From: Enterocloster asparagiformis | Lineage (GTDB): Bacteria > Bacillota > Clostridia > Lachnospirales > Lachnospiraceae | Assembly (NCBI GenBank): GCA_018380885.1 | Contig: JAGZSY010000006.1 | Location: 186,001-250,000 of the forward strand | Direction: 5' to 3' | Length of the DNA: 64,000 nucleotides | Shown: positions 25,421 through 33,348 of the stretch, piece by piece | Layout of the letters: the number at the start of each line of letters is the position of its first letter | Position numbering within the stretch: position 1 is the first letter of the stretch | Notes under the pieces: model-generated | Told to the model about the DNA's origin: nothing | Databases searched by the model: none | The model's input: the letters and a program-made list of their open reading frames with translations, nothing else | Translations under genes and position numbers: made by a program

Positions 25421-27079
25421 TTAGGCGTGGGAAATGTCCGTAAACTCGGATATCTCACGGTTTACAGTGCAAAGGTCTTCCACGCACAGCCCGTGGACAT
25501 CCTCGTGACCGGTGATTCTGGCAAAGGTCTTTAACTCTTCCAGCGTCACGTTCAGGAAATTGGCCACCCTTTTAGCCGCCGCCTCCTGCGGGAAGCGCCC
25601 GCGCAGCTCCGGGTCCTGGGTTGCCACGCCCACAGGACACATGCCGGTGCCGCAGATCCTGTACTGCTGACAGGCTGCGGCCATCAGGGCCGCGGAGGCA
25701 ATGGCCACCGCGTCCGCCCCCATGGCCAGCGCTTTGGCAAAGTCGGAGGACACCCTCAGGCCGCCGGTGATCACCAGCTGGATCGGGCTGTTCGCCTTGT
25801 TCAGATAAGCCTTGGCCCTGTGCAGGGCGTAGATGGTGGGCAAGCTGGTGGCGTCCCGCACCAGCTTGGGGCTGGCTCCGGTGGCCCCGCCGCGGCCGTC
25901 TATGGTCACGAAATCCGGCTCCGCAAACACACAGAATTCCAGATCCCGCTCAACGCGTCCCGCCGCTATTTTGATACCGATGGGCCTTCCGCCGGACTCC
26001 TCCCTGAGCCGGTCCACCAGCGCCTTTAAATCCTCCCTGGTGTCGATCCCCGGGAACTTGGAGGGGCTGATCACATCCTGCCCCAGAGGTTTGTTGCGGA
26101 TCGCGGCGATCTCCGGAGTCACCTTGCCGCCGGGCAGATGGCCGCCCATGCCCGGCTTGGTTCCCTGTCCGATCTTGATCTCAATGGCATCCGCCCGCCG
26201 CAGGTTCTCCGGCGTCGCGCTGTATAGGTTGGGGACATATTCAAAAATGTACTTGTAAGCCGCGTCCATCTCCTCAGGCAGTATCCCGCCCTCGCCGGAG
26301 CACATGGCGGTCCGGGCCATGGCGCTGCCCTGGGCCAGGGCGATCTTGGTCTCCTTTGAGAGGGCGCCGAAGGACATATGGGAGATGTACACAGGACTTT
26401 CCAGCACCATGGGCTGCTTCGCATGCTTCCCGATCACGGTTCTGGCGCTCACCGGCGCGTGCTCGTCCAGAGGCGGCGGGTTCAACTGCGCGCCCAGGAT
26501 CAGGATATCGTCCCAGCCCGGCACGGGCATCTGGGTGCCCATGGCCGCGATGATGCTCCTGCCGCTCACCGCCATCTCGTGAATGTCGTCCATATAGCGG
26601 CTGTCCGTGTTGATCCTGGCGTACTGTGGATCGTAGCCTGGCGCCGGGGACGGACTGGCCGCGGACGTACCCTGGGCAGGCGCTGAGGAGGCACCCGAGG
26701 CAGATGCTCCGGACGCTCCCTGGGCAGACGCTGCTCCAGCTCCCAGGGCAGCCGCTCCGAACGCACCATGAACAACCGCTCCAGCCGTCCCCAGAGCAGC
26801 CGCCCCGGACGCACCCAAGACAGCCGCTCCGGCAGCTCCCAAAACGGCAGCCGCCCCCGCGCCTGTCGCATTTCCCTGTCCTCCTGTGGACTCAGCCGCC
26901 CCCGCGCCTGCCGCATTTCCCTGTCCTCCCGCGGACTCAGCCGCGCTCTCCGGCTCCGCCTTTACCATCTTGTCCGCGGCCACCCGGCAGACGGGGCAGA
27001 CCTTCAGCTCGCTGACCGGAACCCCCTCCTTCTCCTCATCATACTTTGATCCGCAAAATCTGCAGCGATAAACTGCCAT
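25421..27079 (-). CDS. FMN-dependent glutamate-synthase-like protein with rubredoxin-like N-terminus
   Basis: A 552-aa protein. Residues 1-40 form a metal knuckle (CRFCGSKYDEE then CPVCR), like rubredoxin. Residues about 45-155 are an Ala/Gly-rich low-complexity linker with internal duplications. The rest is a GltB-type FMN domain: ISHMSFGALSKETKIALAQG, GQGTKPGMGGHLPG, TIDGRGGATGASP and the Cys-rich CQQYRICGTGMCPVGVATQ that binds a 3Fe-4S cluster in GltB. There is no glutaminase domain, as in archaeal-type GltB2. It may be glutamate synthase core or another flavin oxidoreductase. AAGGAGAACGGT precedes the ATG. Confidence 0.88.
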   Translation of the reverse strand: MAVYRCRFCGSKYDEEKEGVPVSELKVCPVCRVAADKMVKAEPESAAESAGGQGNAAGAGAAESTGGQGNATGAGAAAVLGAAGAAVLGASGAAALGTAGAVVHGAFGAAALGAGAASAQGASGASASGASSAPAQGTSAASPSPAPGYDPQYARINTDSRYMDDIHEMAVSGRSIIAAMGTQMPVPGWDDILILGAQLNPPPLDEHAPVSARTVIGKHAKQPMVLESPVYISHMSFGALSKETKIALAQGSAMARTAMCSGEGGILPEEMDAAYKYIFEYVPNLYSATPENLRRADAIEIKIGQGTKPGMGGHLPGGKVTPEIAAIRNKPLGQDVISPSKFPGIDTREDLKALVDRLREESGGRPIGIKIAAGRVERDLEFCVFAEPDFVTIDGRGGATGASPKLVRDATSLPTIYALHRAKAYLNKANSPIQLVITGGLRVSSDFAKALAMGADAVAIASAALMAAACQQYRICGTGMCPVGVATQDPELRGRFPQEAAAKRVANFLNVTLEELKTFARITGHEDVHGLCVEDLCTVNREISEFTDISHA

Positions 27080-27114
27080 ACCGTTCTCCTTTCCTGTAAT
27101 TCCGTCTCCACAAT

Positions 27115-27159
27115 AATAGTAACTATTCCTATAATATCACAGACAAACGCAAATGTCTA
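27115..27159 (-). promoter_or_regulatory. Promoter and dyad of the glutamate-synthase-like gene
   Basis: TAGACA (27154-27159) and TATTAT (27131-27136) lie 17 bases apart on the minus strand. Immediately downstream, over the expected start, is AATAGTTACTATT (27115-27127), a perfect palindrome around one central base and a likely operator. Confidence 0.5.
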
Positions 27160-27203
27160 CGGAATCCCAAAAAAGTTACCGCCAAATTTCCTCCAAATGC
27201 CAA

Positions 27204-27236
27204 GCTGTCCCGACGCCTGCACAGCGCCGGGACAGC
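27204..27236 (-). terminator. Hairpin after nagA
   Basis: GCTGTCCCG pairs perfectly with CGGGACAGC around a 15-base middle. No clear T-run follows, so it is a 3'-end hairpin or weak terminator. The rest of the 260 bases between the genes shows nothing else but the promoter described separately. Confidence 0.45.
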
Positions 27237-27341
27237 CCAAATATCCCCCATAACTCACCTTTTCTGCAAACCCGCCGGCAATTACAAGATCAAATTCCCG
27301 GCTCTTTCAAAGGAGGCCGAGGTCCGCTCCGGCCTTTCCCC

Positions 27342-28538
27342 TCACTTCACGGCCCCAAAGGAGCCGAACACCACGCTGCCCTGCACCATAACCGCGCCGA
27401 CGCGGATATCCTCGTCAAAGCTGATCAGATTTGCCGTCTTGCCGGGCATAATGCTGCCCACCTGGTCCGCCAGCCCCATGATCCTGGCCGGGGTCAGACT
27501 CATCATGCGCACGCAGTCCCACAGAGGCGCCTTGACCTGGTGATACATCACCCGAACCAGACGGTCGTCCGTGGCGATGCTCCCGGCAAACGCCGTGCGG
27601 TCCGGCATCTTAGCCACATCGTCCTCGATGATCACCCGCTGTCCGTTTTTCAAGCTGCCCAGAACGGATTCCTTCACATTTTGCCCGGCGCAGCGCATGG
27701 AGTCGCAGGTCAGGGCCACCTTTTCAGGTCCCTTCAACCGATACACCATCTCCAGAATTTCCACCGGAAGATGACAGCCGTCTGCGATCACCTCCACGGT
27801 CAGGTCCTCGATGCAGAACGCGCTCTCGATCAGGCCCGGATAGCGGAAGCCGCCCTTTCTCACCATGCCGGACATGGCGGAATAAAGGTGGGTCACATGG
27901 CTGATTCCGTTGTGGTACGCCTCCAAAACCTGGCTGTACTCCGCATCCGTATGCCCCATGGACGGCACGATGCCGTGATCCCGCAGGCAGTGGGCGAACT
28001 CCATTGCCCCCGGCAGCTCCGGCGCCAGGGTCCAGCGGGAGATCGCGCCCTCCCCGTAGAAGATAAACTCCTCGTACTCCTCCCGATGGGGATCGCGGAT
28101 ATACTTCTCGTCGATGGCCCCCTTCTGCTTGGGGTTCAGGTAAGGACCCTCCATGTGCAGCCCCGGCAGCTCCGGCCCGTCCGTCATGATCCGCCGGGCG
28201 GAGCGCAGCCCGTCGATGCTGTTTAGAATCTCCTCCCGGCTGGCGGCAAGAGTGGTGGGGAACAAGGTGGTGGTGCCGTGCTGCAGATGGTTTTTCGCAG
28301 CCGTGATCACCGCATCCGCCGTTCCGTCCATAAAATCGCAGCCTCCCGCGCCGTGGCTGTGAATCTCCACAAACCCCGGGGACAGATATTTCCCTCTCAG
28401 GTCGTACACCTGGTCCTCCGGGGAGGTCTCCGGCATCCCCGCGCCCACGGCGCTGATCTTATGCCCCTCCACTGTGACGAATCCCTGCTCCACCCGGTCC
28501 GGGTAGATCACCGCTGCGTTTACAAAATGAATGCTCAT
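27342..28538 (-). CDS. nagA: N-acetylglucosamine-6-phosphate deacetylase
   Basis: Removes acetate from GlcNAc-6-phosphate to give glucosamine-6-phosphate for NagB. The 398-aa amidohydrolase has the metal/His motif EIHSHGAGGCDFMDG near residue 58, HLYSAMSGM, and the catalytic Asp region ALTCDSMRCAG. GGGAGGCAATCC precedes the ATG. It lies 385 bases downstream of nagB on the same strand and closes the amino-sugar locus. Confidence 0.95.
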   Translation of the reverse strand: MSIHFVNAAVIYPDRVEQGFVTVEGHKISAVGAGMPETSPEDQVYDLRGKYLSPGFVEIHSHGAGGCDFMDGTADAVITAAKNHLQHGTTTLFPTTLAASREEILNSIDGLRSARRIMTDGPELPGLHMEGPYLNPKQKGAIDEKYIRDPHREEYEEFIFYGEGAISRWTLAPELPGAMEFAHCLRDHGIVPSMGHTDAEYSQVLEAYHNGISHVTHLYSAMSGMVRKGGFRYPGLIESAFCIEDLTVEVIADGCHLPVEILEMVYRLKGPEKVALTCDSMRCAGQNVKESVLGSLKNGQRVIIEDDVAKMPDRTAFAGSIATDDRLVRVMYHQVKAPLWDCVRMMSLTPARIMGLADQVGSIMPGKTANLISFDEDIRVGAVMVQGSVVFGSFGAVK

Positions 28539-28923
28539 GGATTGCCTCCCATCTCTCAGATTCTATATAGCGTCTTACGTTCTCACTGTTACAGTTTACC
28601 GCCCCGCAAAAGACGGCGCTTCCGCCGGCCGCAGCCCCCATGGCCCCACCAGAATCGGCCAACTGCGCCTCGCGCAGCGATTCCCGTTTTTCTCCGGTAC
28701 GCACGCGCCTGTGGCTTTAGCCGCGCTTTACCCGAAAACGCCTTGGGCAACAGCCGCTGTGGATCATACCTCCCCGCCGCCGCGCGTTAACATCCATTCC
28801 CCGCCGCCTCCGGCAATGAATTCCGCCGCTTCGCCCCGCGCGATTCACAAAGCCTGCGCGGAGACCGAGCTGGCCCTGCGCCCCGCGCGATCCGCGAAGC
28901 CTATGCACGGCCCCGCCGCAGTC
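28539..28923. other. Gene-free stretch between nagB and nagA
   Basis: GC-rich and without a convincing reading frame. It holds an imperfect direct repeat of about 29 bases (GCCCCGCGCGAT... at about 28834 and 28893) and, near nagA, AT-rich sequence with TAGAAT that might be a -10 element. I see no strong terminator behind nagB. Confidence 0.4.
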
Positions 28924-29694
28924 CTACAGCAGGTATTTTGCGGAATCCCGGTCCAGATACAGCGCCGCATCCCCGTGGGTGGTCAGGATTCCCGCCGGGC
29001 AGGCCTCGGACACCTGGCCGTTTAACATATCCCGCACCGCCTCCGCCTTGGTGGAGGCAGGCACGCTGCAGAACATGGATCCGGCCGCCGTGAGCCCCGG
29101 AATCGTCACCGTGATGGCGTGAGTGGGCACCTGGCCGATCTCCTCAAAACAACCGTCGTTGACCTGCTGCTGCCGGCATCTCTCCTCCAGCCTTACCACT
29201 TTTGCCAACACCGGATCGTGAAAATCCGCCACCGGCGGGTCGTTGAAGGCCAGGTGTCCGTTTTCGCCCACGCCCAGCAGGCAGATATCCGCCGGGCAGC
29301 GCTCCAGAAGGCCGCCGTAGCGGCGCGCCTCCTCCTCTGGATCGGCGGCATTTCCGTTGATCAGGTTCACAGAGCGAAAGGGCAGGCGGTCAAATACCGC
29401 GCGCCGTAAATAATTGCCAAAGCCAGCCGGATGGGCCGGATCCAGTCCCACGTACTCGTCCATGTGGTAGGCGTTGACGCGGGTCCAGTCGATCCCATCC
29501 GCCTTGGCCAGTGTATCCAGCGTTTCGTTCTGGGACGGGGCCGCGGCAAATATGATATTGAGCGTCTCCTTCTCCTTCAGCAGCTCCCGGATGCGGGCCG
29601 CGGCCTGTTCCCCCGCCGCGCAGCCCATGGCCTCCCGGGTGTCGAACACCATCACGTGAAGCCGGTTTGAAAAAAAGTCTTTTATGATCGTCAT
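28924..29694 (-). CDS. nagB: Glucosamine-6-phosphate deaminase
   Basis: Converts glucosamine-6-phosphate to fructose-6-phosphate and ammonia. From this ATG 256 aa; active-site motifs are NAYHMDEYVGLDP and GVGENGHLAFNDPP. The frame stays open far upstream, but that part is antisense-like filler inside the racemase gene. The true start overlaps the racemase stop as ATGA, showing translational coupling. The C-terminus ILTTHGDAALYLDRDSAKYL is normal for the short NagB forms. Confidence 0.94.
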   Translation of the reverse strand: MTIIKDFFSNRLHVMVFDTREAMGCAAGEQAAARIRELLKEKETLNIIFAAAPSQNETLDTLAKADGIDWTRVNAYHMDEYVGLDPAHPAGFGNYLRRAVFDRLPFRSVNLINGNAADPEEEARRYGGLLERCPADICLLGVGENGHLAFNDPPVADFHDPVLAKVVRLEERCRQQQVNDGCFEEIGQVPTHAITVTIPGLTAAGSMFCSVPASTKAEAVRDMLNGQVSEACPAGILTTHGDAALYLDRDSAKYLL

Positions 29695-30980
29695 TTCAAT
29701 TCTCCTTCGTCGTACAGAAATGCTTCCGCGCCGCCGCTCACAGCCGCCACCCGACAGTCCTCGTACTCCGCCACCGCGTCGTCTATGGCCTGCTGAAGCG
29801 CGGACAGGGGATAATATTTGCAGCCGCAGCTGGTCATCTGCTCCTCGGTCACACCGCCTCCCACCACCACCAGCTTCCGGCGGCGGCGCATCTTGGACAT
29901 GCTGTTGCCCACCGCGATTGCCAGGCGGTCGCCGGGAATGTCCGCGCCAGCGATACAGGCCCGCACCGTGTCGTCCCCGTCGTCCCTTGCCATGTACTCC
30001 GGATACTCCGGATGGGGCCCGATCCCCTCGTAGTTGGGGCTGATCATGATAATGGTGCCGCCCCGAGCGCCCTTGAGCGCCGGTTCCGCCCCGTACATCG
30101 CCTTGGGCGACTGCCAGAAATCCTGGTCCGCGGGGTGGGAGCTGACGATTACCACGTCGGCCTTTTCCGTGATTTTTCCGCCCAGCACCTGCTTGCCGAT
30201 CTTCACGCCCGCCCGGTGAGCCGCCACGTAATCTCCGGCCACCACCCGGCAGAGCGCAAGCTCCTGGGTCAGGATCGTGTTGACGATGAAGTCCAGACCG
30301 ATCAGCTTCACCCACTCCTCCATCATGTCGCGGATGGGAGTGGTGCTGAGCCCGAACATGTTCTCGTCGTACAGGCTGGCCTTCAGATGGAAATAGGAGA
30401 CCGTGTCCTCCCCGGCCACGCCGGGAAAGATGATCTTTCCGCCGCCGCCCCAGCCCATCACCGGGTGGGGAACCAGATTGCCCACGCCGATGCGCACGTC
30501 CGCATCCATAATGGCGCTGGTCGCCATCAGCGGCGCGCCCTCCTCGGTGTCCCCGATGTAGACCAGCTGATCGCGGTCCCGGAACTCGGAATTGAGAACC
30601 GGATAGGTATTGTATATCTCCTCCCCCACCCGCTCCCGCAGTTCCTCTTCCGTCATGTAACGGTGGCTGCCCAGCGCCACGATGATTTTGATGTGCTCCT
30701 TCCTGGCGCCGCAGCTCAAAAGCTTTTCAAGGAGCACCGGGAGTATGGTTTTTACCGGGGTGGGCCTGGAGCCGTCGTCCACAATCAGGGCAATTTTCTT
30801 GTCCGGGGAAATGATCTCCTCCAGCCGGCGGCCGCCGATGGGATTCTCAATGGCCTCCGCTATGGCCTGCCTGGGATTCTCTGCAGGCTGCGCCTTGGGC
30901 GGGTCGATCATACCGATAAAGCACCGGTCCGGCACTTCCATCCACACCGTCTCTTTTCCGTAGGGAAGACTGATTTTCAT
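29691..30980 (-). CDS. LarA-family nickel-dependent racemase-like protein
   Basis: A 429-aa member of the lactate racemase (LarA) superfamily. Residues matching LarA's active site are visible: Asp/Arg in VDDGSRPTP, His in ALGSHRYMTEEE, His in GNLVPHPVMGWGG and the cofactor-binding Lys in GGGKIIFPGVAG. LarA uses a nickel-pincer nucleotide made by LarBCE, which are not in the window. Homologues racemise other 2-hydroxy acids or epimerise sugar acids, so the substrate is open. It overlaps the HIT gene and nagB by 4 bases each, tying it to amino-sugar use. Confidence 0.85.
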   Translation of the reverse strand: MKISLPYGKETVWMEVPDRCFIGMIDPPKAQPAENPRQAIAEAIENPIGGRRLEEIISPDKKIALIVDDGSRPTPVKTILPVLLEKLLSCGARKEHIKIIVALGSHRYMTEEELRERVGEEIYNTYPVLNSEFRDRDQLVYIGDTEEGAPLMATSAIMDADVRIGVGNLVPHPVMGWGGGGKIIFPGVAGEDTVSYFHLKASLYDENMFGLSTTPIRDMMEEWVKLIGLDFIVNTILTQELALCRVVAGDYVAAHRAGVKIGKQVLGGKITEKADVVIVSSHPADQDFWQSPKAMYGAEPALKGARGGTIIMISPNYEGIGPHPEYPEYMARDDGDDTVRACIAGADIPGDRLAIAVGNSMSKMRRRRKLVVVGGGVTEEQMTSCGCKYYPLSALQQAIDDAVAEYEDCRVAAVSGGAEAFLYDEGELK

Positions 30981-31432
30981 GGCCTGATACCTCTCTTTTC
31001 CATCACTGCGGCGCCGATGCGCTCCATCCGTTCCCGGTACTGCTCGTCGGTCAGCGTGATTTTATCCTTCTCCTCAGGGAACAGCACGAAGGGGCCTCCC
31101 CAGCCCAGCTTCCCCCGGTATTTGGGGCAGAGCGTGTAGTGCACGTGGGTCACCTCGTCGCCGTAGATGGCGTAATTGATTTTGTCCGCCCCGAACAGCT
31201 CCTTTATGGTCTGGGCCAGGGCGCAGACGTCGTCCATATACGCGTCCCGCTCTTCCTTGGGAATCTCGAACAGCTCGTTATAGTGGTCCTTAAACATGAT
31301 GGTGCAGCGTCCCGGCAGCGTCTGGTCCTTGCACAGGAACACGCTGGACGCCTTCAGATCGCAGATTTTAAACAGAAGGCTGCGAAACCCTTCGTCCTGG
31401 TCGCAGTAATAACATCCCTTTACAGTTTTCAT
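30977..31432 (-). CDS. HIT-family protein
   Basis: A 151-aa protein of the histidine-triad fold (nucleotide hydrolases/transferases). The segment GDEVTHVHYTLCPKY corresponds to the triad, but the third histidine is replaced: it reads H-V-H-Y-T rather than H-x-H-x-H. CYYC near the N-terminus may bind metal. The chosen ATG has GGAGG 9 bases upstream; an ATG 9 bases earlier touches the ribosome site. It lies between the ABC permease and the LarA-like gene and overlaps the latter (ATGA). A role in handling a nucleotide- or phosphate-linked intermediate is inference. Confidence 0.82.
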   Translation of the reverse strand: MKTVKGCYYCDQDEGFRSLLFKICDLKASSVFLCKDQTLPGRCTIMFKDHYNELFEIPKEERDAYMDDVCALAQTIKELFGADKINYAIYGDEVTHVHYTLCPKYRGKLGWGGPFVLFPEEKDKITLTDEQYRERMERIGAAVMEKRGIRP

Positions 31433-31555
31433 GACAAGCATCCTCCAAAAATTATTTAATGTAACAGTTCAGCCCACGGGAAACTTGGCGCACAAACGGC
31501 AGGCAGGTAAAACCGCTCCCGCGCCACTTTTTCATCTCGGAGGCCTGAACCGCCG

Positions 31556-32404
31556 CTATTTGATCGCTCCCGCGGTGTGGTCCCCGGTTATGTAATTCCG
31601 GATACAGATGAACAGGATCACCAACGGCACCGTGGTGTACATGGCCCCTGCCATCACATAGTGCCATGGGATTCCCACCGCCGGATTGTTCTTTAAAATC
31701 TCATAGAGGCTGACGATGATCGGCTTTTTCTCCGTGGTGGAAATAAAGGTGAACGCAAAGAGAAATTCGTTCCAGGTCCTGGTAAAGGCAAATATCACCG
31801 CCACCGCGATCCCGGTGCTGGACACCGGCAGAAAGATCTTGGTCATCACCATAAAGGGGCTGCACCCGTCGATCTTCGCCGCCTCCACCACCTCCTTGGG
31901 CACCCCGTCAAAGGTGGCCTTTAACATCAGCACAATAAAAGCCAGGTTGAAGGTGGTGTTCATCAGCACCAGGCTGAGCCAGCTGTCGATCAGTCCCAGC
32001 TTGTTCATCATGGTGTAGAGCGGGATAATGACAATAACAGGCGCAAACATCTGGCTCACCAGCACCAGATAATACATCTGCTTTTTGCAGTAAAAGTTCA
32101 GGCAGGAGAAGGCGTAGGCCGCGGGTATCGCGATCACCATGATCAGGGCGATGGTCATTCCGGTAATGATGATGCTGGCCTTGAAGCCGTTGAGAATGTG
32201 CATTTTCTGGAACACCTGCACGTAGTTTTCAAACGCAAAGGTCTTGGGGATCCAGCTCACCGGCATAGTGAACACGTCGTTGGCCTTCTTTAAGGACACG
32301 GAAATCATGGCCGCCACCGGGAACATCAGGGTCACGATGATCAGGAGCACCAGCAGGACGAACAGGAATTTTTTTACATTTTTCTTGACTCTGTAGCTAT
32401 TCAT
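31556..32404 (-). CDS. Carbohydrate ABC transporter permease (MalG-like)
   Basis: A 282-aa inner-membrane permease with six helices and the EAA loop EAAKIDGCSPFMVMTKIFLP in the second half. N-terminus MNSYRVKKNVKKFLFVLLVL and topology match MalG/AraQ-type CUT1 permeases. It overlaps the other permease gene by 8 bases. No ATPase gene is present in this operon; a shared MsmX/UgpC-type ATPase is expected to serve it. Confidence 0.93.
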   Translation of the reverse strand: MNSYRVKKNVKKFLFVLLVLLIIVTLMFPVAAMISVSLKKANDVFTMPVSWIPKTFAFENYVQVFQKMHILNGFKASIIITGMTIALIMVIAIPAAYAFSCLNFYCKKQMYYLVLVSQMFAPVIVIIPLYTMMNKLGLIDSWLSLVLMNTTFNLAFIVLMLKATFDGVPKEVVEAAKIDGCSPFMVMTKIFLPVSSTGIAVAVIFAFTRTWNEFLFAFTFISTTEKKPIIVSLYEILKNNPAVGIPWHYVMAGAMYTTVPLVILFICIRNYITGDHTAGAIK

Positions 32405-33290
32405 ACCGCGTATCCTCCCCCTTTGAATTTACATAGAGCACCGCGAACACGGACAGGATCAAAAAGCTGACCACGCTGATGGCCGCCGAGTATCCACGGT
32501 TGTTGAACTGGAAGGCGTTCTGGTAAATGAAATTCACCATGATGGAGGACGAGTTGGCCGGCCCTCCCTGGGTCATCATATAGATAACGTCAAAGGTGTT
32601 AAACGCCCAGATTCCGATGAGCAGCCCCAGGGTCCGCACCGAGGATGTGATCAGCGGCAGGGTGATGGACCAGAACTGCTGCCAGCTGTTTGCGCCGTCA
32701 ATCCTGGCCGCCTCGTAGATGTAGGAAGGGATGGAGTACATGGTGGACAGGATGTTGAGGGCGCAGAACGGCGCCACCGCCCAGATGTTGACAATCATCA
32801 CCGCAATCAGCGAGGTCTTGGAATTGCCCAAAAAGTCCACGGGCAATCCCAAAATATGGGTATCCATCAAAAACTGGGTGATATGCCCGAACATAGGATT
32901 ATACATCAGACGCCAGATCATGCAGGACACCGCCGCCGGCATGGCGTAGGGAATCAGCATGATAGCCGTCATCATTTTCTTGCCTAAAAATTTCTTGTAC
33001 AGGATCAGGGCCATCAAAAGACCCAGGATCAGCTTGAACGCCACGCCCACGAACACCCACACAAAGGTGTTCTTAAACATGCGCGGCGTATCCGGGTTGG
33101 CGAACAGGTCCGCAAAATTTTGCAGCCCCACGAAGATCATATCTCCGTTCACCCTCCGCTCGAAAAAGGACATGTAAAAAACCTGTGTGATCGGGTACAG
33201 AATAAACACGAGAAAAATCGCAAGCATGGGAAGAACGTACAATAAATTAATCGCTTTATCGCGCTTTTCTTTTTTCGATAAACCATTCAT
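32397..33290 (-). CDS. Carbohydrate ABC transporter permease (MalF/UgpA-like)
   Basis: A 297-aa partner permease, six helices, with the EAA motif EAARIDGANSWQQFWSITLP around residue 193. The order binding protein, MalF-like, MalG-like is the standard CUT1 arrangement. Between the binding-protein gene and this gene is a hairpin with a T-run, so the permeases are probably made in smaller amounts than the binding protein. Confidence 0.93.
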   Translation of the reverse strand: MNGLSKKEKRDKAINLLYVLPMLAIFLVFILYPITQVFYMSFFERRVNGDMIFVGLQNFADLFANPDTPRMFKNTFVWVFVGVAFKLILGLLMALILYKKFLGKKMMTAIMLIPYAMPAAVSCMIWRLMYNPMFGHITQFLMDTHILGLPVDFLGNSKTSLIAVMIVNIWAVAPFCALNILSTMYSIPSYIYEAARIDGANSWQQFWSITLPLITSSVRTLGLLIGIWAFNTFDVIYMMTQGGPANSSSIMVNFIYQNAFQFNNRGYSAAISVVSFLILSVFAVLYVNSKGEDTRYE

Positions 33291-33307
33291 TTCCGGTCCC
33301 CCTCATC

Positions 33308-33339
33308 TAAAAAGCGGGCGGGAAAGGATTCCGCCCGCT
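33308..33339 (-). terminator. Partial terminator between binding protein and permease genes
   Basis: AGCGGGCGG pairs with CCGCCCGCT, followed on the minus strand by TTTTTA, inside an otherwise continuous operon. A leaky terminator here would raise binding protein over permease. Confidence 0.65.
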
Positions 33340-33348
33340 GATTTGTTG

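Noticed and set aside
29695..30315. In-frame extension upstream of nagB
   Set aside because: It lies wholly inside the LarA-like gene in another frame; the short NagB start has the ATGA overlap typical of coupling.
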